Of a stretch of 64,000 nucleotides of DNA, positions 59,163 to 64,000 are shown piece by piece. A model generated the notes under the pieces. That model saw only the letters and a list, made by a program, of their open reading frames with translations. It ran no database searches and was not told the DNA's origin. Every line of letters starts with the position of its first letter. The stretch's first letter is position 1. Source of the stretch: Takifugu bimaculatus (Eukaryota > Chordata > Actinopteri > Tetraodontiformes > Tetraodontidae); assembly GCA_004026145.2 (NCBI GenBank), contig CP034996.1, positions 8,369,891 to 8,433,890 on the forward strand, in the 5' to 3' direction. Position numbers and translations under genes: made by a program.

Positions 59163-59294
59163 CACATGTGTCGAACTCAGTCCTCGAAGGCCACGATCCT
59201 GCCGGGTTTTCTGTCCTACCAGGCTGAAAATGCATTCAGTGGGATAGAAAACCCGGCAGGATCGTGGCCTTCGAGGACTGAGTTTGACATGCCT
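59163..59294. mobile_element. Foldback MITE with about 48-bp inverted arms
   Basis: The left arm (59167-59216) and right arm (59242-59290) are inverted complements with very few mismatches. Both contain the block CCTCGAAGGCCACGATCCTG or its complement. The loop is about 25 bases. Ends read TGTCGAACTC / GAGTTTGACA, a common vertebrate repeat terminus. It would form a strong hairpin in RNA. Superfamily not certain. Confidence 0.7.
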
Positions 59295-61450
59295 GCTCCA
59301 GGAGATCACCAAAATGTTCCAGGGTTCATTTTAATTGCCAGTGTTTTAAACATTATTAGACAGAAACCTGAACAATCATGACACTAAAGTACTGCATTAT
59401 ACAGAGTGAGTAGTTCGCAAAGGTTGACCCATCTGTATTGTGAAGCACCACAGAGCTCAGCTAAATAAAAATTGTTTTGCAAGTCCCAACAGACTGAGAT
59501 GGACAGAGTTCCAGTAAAGCTTCCACTTTAGCTGATGAAAAGAAAGGTATTTAAAATCCATCCTTTTGATTCATTGTTTGTGTATCACAACCCCAAGATC
59601 CCCGAACAACAACTTTATTTTAAATGATACTGGAGACATGGAGATTTTTGTGGCTTACATTCACTTGCTATAGTGAAAGAATTCAGCATTTTTCTCCAAA
59701 TTCTGAAGTCTTATTCAGCCGAAGCTGCCTGGCTCTGGCCCTGGGTGCTTCACTCCAAGTCAGATTATCCCGGATTCCTGTTGTGGTTCTTTGCTGAGGC
59801 AGCCAAAAGTTTGCAGAATGATTTCACAGAAGGAAAACCTCCCTAATTGTCAGGTTTGGCTGTGTCATCAGCAGGTGTGATTGAGTGCAATAATAGCAGC
59901 AAGAAGAGGGCAAGAGGGGGTTGAAAAGGAAGGGTGAATGAGTGGCGTGAAATTAAGGTCCAAAAAAAATAGTTCAGCCTTCCGTCAGAGGCTGTGACAT
60001 CTTGATTTTCCTGTTTCTGCAGTTGTTTATTAACCCATTTCCTTCTGTCTCTGGAGAGCTGTTTTCCCCTGAGCTCTTTCCCAAAAGTCATCGCTCATTC
60101 TCCATAACCGTCCTCTTGATAGTCAGGACTTTGCACTTTTTTCCTGGACTTTATTTAGCTGTTGGTAATCACTTTATTGCACCCTGACCACAATTCACCC
60201 AGTTTCTGATGATCAAATTGGTTTTAAAAGTCCACAAAAAGCCATGATATATATTATTCTCTGCTTTATAATCTGTGTTGAGTCTGGTTAAAATTGTTAA
60301 TACTGTTTTTTAATTCCTTCCATGAGCTCTGGCCTTTTGATCAACACTCTGTATCTCGACTGGCATGGAGATACAGTGGGGCGCGTGCACACGCGTTTTA
60401 AAGATCAGGTCCAATTTAATGATGGTTCAGTCCTTTCTCTTGTATTTATAGTCAACATTTACAATACACACACACTGTCTAGCTTAGTTTTCTTCAATTA
60501 TAAATAAGAGGACCGTTTTTGTGTGTAAAAGATTCAGTGTGCGTGTTTAGGTCTATTTTTTTTTTAAATCCAATGCTGTGTCATTCCTTAGCTCATCCTT
60601 GTGTTTGTGGATCCAAATGTTGGCCAGTGACCATCCCCAGTTCCTGTGTGGATGCTTCATTGCAGCTAATGTTTACAGTCCAAAGAGATGATGGTAGCAA
60701 AATCACCAAGATCTTCCCAACATTATAATGTAAATATGAACACATAAGCTTGTCCCCTGTTGCTTATGATGCCCTGCATTCAACACGAGTGCAAATGTTT
60801 ATGTCAGTTAAAGCTATTGGACGCCAATGAGGCCCCGAGGTTTGTCACTTCCTTGAAAAAAACAAATGAGATATCTGTCTTGATAGGTAAGTGGCAGGTG
60901 TAAGTCTTCACCCACTGTTTAATAATCCGGGAAAATGTTTTTTTAAAATCTGCCCCCCTAGAGGACAAAATTATGATTTCAATATTACTTCATTTTCTCC
61001 CACACTGCCTTGTGTGGTTCAGCATGTGTTAAAGATAAATGTGCCCGTAAACATCAATTGTATGGCTTAGCTGTCAAGGTATGGCTTAGCTGTCTTATCC
61101 CTGTTCATCCACTAGAAATATTTATACAAGTGGATGTAATTACAGCATCTTATATTCAGAGGCTGTGGCAGTAGTTGTAGACATTTTGATGCAATTGGCA
61201 ACATGTGGAGGGTACCTTCCAACCTCGTTCCAACCCCTTCTCCATTCCCTTCCAAAAGCATAACAACATATGGATAGTTGGACTGATTGTATCGATGGTT
61301 TTCCACTGTTCTCCAGCTGTGATGGTGAATCATGTTACATGTAAATGGTGGACCTAAAATGTATGTTAGTAACAAGATCTATGTCCATGTCCAGATTGCT
61401 TCATCCATTCACGTTTCATTCCAGACATAAAGTTGATACTATAAAATATA

Positions 61451-61794
61451 CACTGCTCAAAAAAATTAGAGGAACACTTTTTAATCAGAGTATAGCAACC
61501 ATTAGTCAAACTTCTGGGATATTGATCTGGTCAGTTAAGTAGCAGAGGGGGTTGTTAATCAGTTTCTGCTGCTCTGTTGTTAATGAAATCAACAAAAGGT
61601 GCATCAGGGGGGCAACAATGAGATGGCCCCCAAAACAGGAATGGCTTTCCAGGTTGAGACCACTGATACTTTTTTTCCTCCTCATCTCTTTTGGCTTATT
61701 TTTTACTGACTGGCTTTCTACTGCTGTAGTTATCCATTTGGCTTTGATCAGCATCTCTGTTGATAGCATGGTGCGGTACCTGGACGCTATAGAG
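61451..61794 (+). mobile_element. 5' end of a Tc1-like DNA transposon, interrupted by hAT
   Basis: Starts CACTGCTCAAAAAAATTAGA directly after TA (61449-61450), a Tc1/mariner-type terminus. The leader runs about 310 bases to an apparent transposase start at about 61768 (MVRYLDAIE). The frame is cut there by the hAT end at 61795. The rest should lie beyond the hAT element, outside this window. Confidence 0.6.
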
Positions 61795-64000
61795 CAGGGG
61801 TCACCAACCTTTTTGAAACCGAGAGCTACTTCCTGGGTACTGAATAATGTGAAGGGCTACCAGTTTGATACACACTTCTGAAATAGCCAATTTGCCCAAT
61901 TTATCTTTAACTAAATGTCATTATTAATAGTGAATGATATTCATCTCTGCAAAGACACTGATCATGTTAATGATTTCTCACAATGAATATCAATCAATGA
62001 TTTAACAAGATCGGGAACAGATCAATATCAATATGCAACCCTTAATTTCTATATTTTGTCTTAGTGCAAGTGTTTTTCAAATTGGAAAAAAAATGTTCAA
62101 AAACATTTTAAAATGATCACTTCTACAACAGTCCTAGGAAATCACAATGTCCCATTTTTACTAGCCACTAACATTTTTTAACAAATCATGAATTACTTTG
62201 CACCACATTTGTACAAATAATAAATCATGTAAAATACAAAAATAAACTTTTAAAATAAATCTGATTACGTTTTGAACTTCACACTTAAGTATGCAGAATT
62301 TTTTACATTAACATTTTAACATAAACAATTGTTACTTTTTACAAACACATTTAACAAATTATGAACTAGACACCAAATCTGGTATCCATTCCTTTGCCAG
62401 TTGGTGGGAAGCCTGGCATTGCATGCTGTTTACCAGTGTGTTGTACTCTGGTGGGAAACTTGACAGTGCAACTCTGAGTGAGTCTGGCAGATGTGCATCA
62501 GTGAGGCGTGTTCTGTGTTTGTTCTTGATGAAGTTCATGTCAGAAAAGGCTGATTCACAAAGATAGGTTGAACCAAAAAGGCTTGCAACCTTCATAGCTG
62601 CTGTACATACACCACTGTACTTTTCTGTGTCAACAAGGCACTAAAAGTTTGGTGCAGCCTGATAGGCTTTGAGGTGCAGGTCATTTTGCAATGTTACAAT
62701 TTCAATTTGCGCCTGACCTGACAGTACTTTTCTATGCTTTTGTCAAAAGCCTCACATGCAGAAGCATTGTCTTTCAGCACCATCTGCACAGAGGGAAAGT
62801 GCAGCACCTTTTTTGTCTGTAAATGCATAGAGAAAATGTTCATCTTGGCTTTAAATGCATTTACAGCACTTATCATATCAGCAACAGTCTTACCTTTGCC
62901 TTGCAGCTCGCAGTTCAAACTGTTCAGTTTCCCAGTAATGTCCGTTAAAAATGCAAGGTCAAGTGTCAAGTCAGTGTCCTCCAGCAGCGTGGTGTCTTCC
63001 CCTCTGGACTGCATGAACTCTTTTATTTCACTCAAAAGTGACAAAAAACGAAGCAAAATCCGTCCCCTGCTGAGCAATCGGATTTCTGTGTGTAGTAGCA
63101 GGTCACCATATTCAGTTGACAGCTCCTCCAACAGTACCTTGAATGTTCTGTGTTGTTTAGCTCTGGAGCGGATGCTGTTTATGATCTTCACCACAGGAAT
63201 CATCACGTGCTCAAAGCCGATCACTTTTGCGCATAAGGCCTGCTGGTGAATGATGCAGTGGTAATGCAGAAAGTTTGGGAACTCTGTGTCACCTTTACAA
63301 TGAACAATGGATCCTGTGTGTCGGCCGCTCATAGCAGGAGCCCCGTCTGTAGTCACTGATACCAGCTTTTCCAGCGGCACTTTTTTCTCCACCAAAAACT
63401 CCTTCACCGCATTATATATGTCAACTCCCCTCGTAGTTGTCTTTAGGGGCAGTAGTGTGAGAAGTTCTTCTTTTGCGGAGAAATCATCAAACACCTTCCT
63501 CATAAAGATCATCAGCTGCGCCGTACTGCTGCTGTCCACCGACTCGTCACACTGGATGCTAAACCACCTGCACCTCGCCAGATCACGGTCCAGCTGGTCG
63601 GCCAAGTTCCCGGACATCGCAGATACTCTTCTTACCGTAGCTGCCCCCAGTTGAACATCGGAGAGATTGGAGATCATGTCGGTTCCGTATTTCTTGTTTT
63701 CAAGTACAGTTTTAGCAATTAACATCATTGCTTCTTTAACTACCCACCCGTCTGAAAATGCCTTCTTCTTTTTAATCAAGAATTGCGTAGCTCTAAATGA
63801 GGCTTCGGTTGCTTTTTGGGAGGCTTTAACTGGCCTTGTGAAAAAAGCTTGCTGTTTGCACAAAGCTGCCTTTAACTCTTGGGCTTTTTCTGCTCGCAGT
63901 TTACTGCCCTGTGGATATTTAGCATGGTAGCTTGTGTGACATGTCGTGAAATGTCTCTCCACATTGTGCCGCTTTTGGTGCCTTTGCCGTCGACCTCCCA
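61795..64000 (-). mobile_element. hAT-type DNA transposon, 3' part (continues past the window)
   Basis: The terminus is CAGGGGTCACCAACCTTTTT at 61795, a typical hAT end. The 8 bases before it, CTATAGAG (61787-61794), are the expected length of a hAT target duplication. The minus-strand transposase ends at 62359, leaving a 3' UTR of about 560 bases. The other terminus lies beyond 64000. Confidence 0.82.
62359..64000 (-). pseudogene. hAT transposase (GTF2IRD2-like/ZBED-like), broken and 5'-incomplete
   Basis: The larger piece (62694 to the right edge) begins inside the BED-type zinc finger (RHNVERHFTTCHTSYH) and continues with the RNase H-like core: CRWFSIQCDESVDSSSTAQL, VSVTTDGAPAMSG, HYHCIIHQQALCAKV. 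The smaller piece (62595-62359) is the C-terminal dimerisation region with LCESAFSDMNFIKNKHRTRL. Between them, near 62697, the frame shifts by one base, and a stop (TAG where tryptophan is usual) follows near 62640. So the protein is not made intact, although most motifs, including the acidic residues, survive. Related host proteins derive from this family, but TIR and target-site structure show this is a transposon. Confidence 0.85.

Larger units (their letters stand above)
47055..64000 (+). other. Probable intron 1 of arhgap26 (continues past the window)
   Basis: The consensus splice donor at 47055 has no matching acceptor and BAR-domain exon that I can see in the remaining 17 kb. The stretch holds only the transposon pieces listed separately. 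Segments without anything recognised: 47060-48285, 48550-51235, 54540-55585, 55700-56295, 57790-59160 and 59300-61445. Short ORFs in these parts show no family motif. A host exon too short to notice could be hidden here. Confidence 0.6.

Noticed and set aside
62359..64000. Domesticated hAT-derived host gene (GTF2IRD2/ZBED type)
   Set aside because: The frame is broken and a hAT terminus and 8-bp target site are present, so it is a transposon copy.

Overview
The window is vertebrate nuclear DNA, almost certainly from a teleost fish. It holds spliced vertebrate genes with GT-AG introns, and its transposon mix is typical of fish: L2-like, Rex1-like, Rex3/RTE-like and R4/Rex6-like LINEs, a Penelope-like fragment, Tc1 and hAT DNA transposons, copia and gypsy LTR elements. 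Microsatellites are abundant. The species cannot be named from the sequence.

Only two host genes could be supported. A complete five-exon gene for the transcription elongation factor SPT4 (supt4h1, 117 aa) lies on the minus strand at 6337-8540, with a CRE-like site just upstream. The first coding exon of a GRAF-type RhoGAP (best match arhgap26) lies on the plus strand at 46901-47054. Its intron appears to run past the right edge, so most of 47-64 kb is probably intronic. Most short ORFs in the window are shadows or transposon debris.

Layout. 1-1.6 kb: L2-like LINE pieces with a G-rich minisatellite. 1.6-6.2 kb: no recognisable gene. 6.2-8.6 kb: supt4h1, with L1-like and Penelope-like debris in intron 1. 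8.8-10.4 kb: L2 tails and simple repeats. 10.4-12.5 kb: a 5'-truncated Rex1-like LINE. 12.5-16.9 kb: a long L2-like LINE (esterase-type ORF1 plus RT) interrupted by a 351-bp TA-flanked MITE and a 1,229-bp solo LTR. 17.0-40.5 kb: an array of a 118-bp satellite with a 100-N assembly gap, split by nested LTR insertions. These include a nearly complete copia-type element (31876-36664) with two 233-bp LTRs. 41.4-43.1 kb: another internally deleted L2. 44.2-44.7 kb: a solo LTR. 45.1-45.4 kb: a Rex3-like 3' end. 46.3-47.1 kb: promoter and first coding exon of arhgap26. 51.2-54.5 kb: two R4/Rex6-like fragments facing each other around an L2 piece. 56.3-57.8 kb: degenerate gypsy gag/protease. 59.2 kb: a foldback MITE. 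61.4-64.0 kb: a Tc1-like 5' end interrupted by a hAT transposon that continues out of the window.

No new multi-gene system was found. The most unusual material is the satellite: each monomer carries two dyad symmetries, two monomers have an inverted hairpin core, and there is higher-order repeat structure. The insertion history is also well recorded by target-site duplications, and the copia element has a primer-binding site matching the anticodon arm of initiator tRNA-Met.
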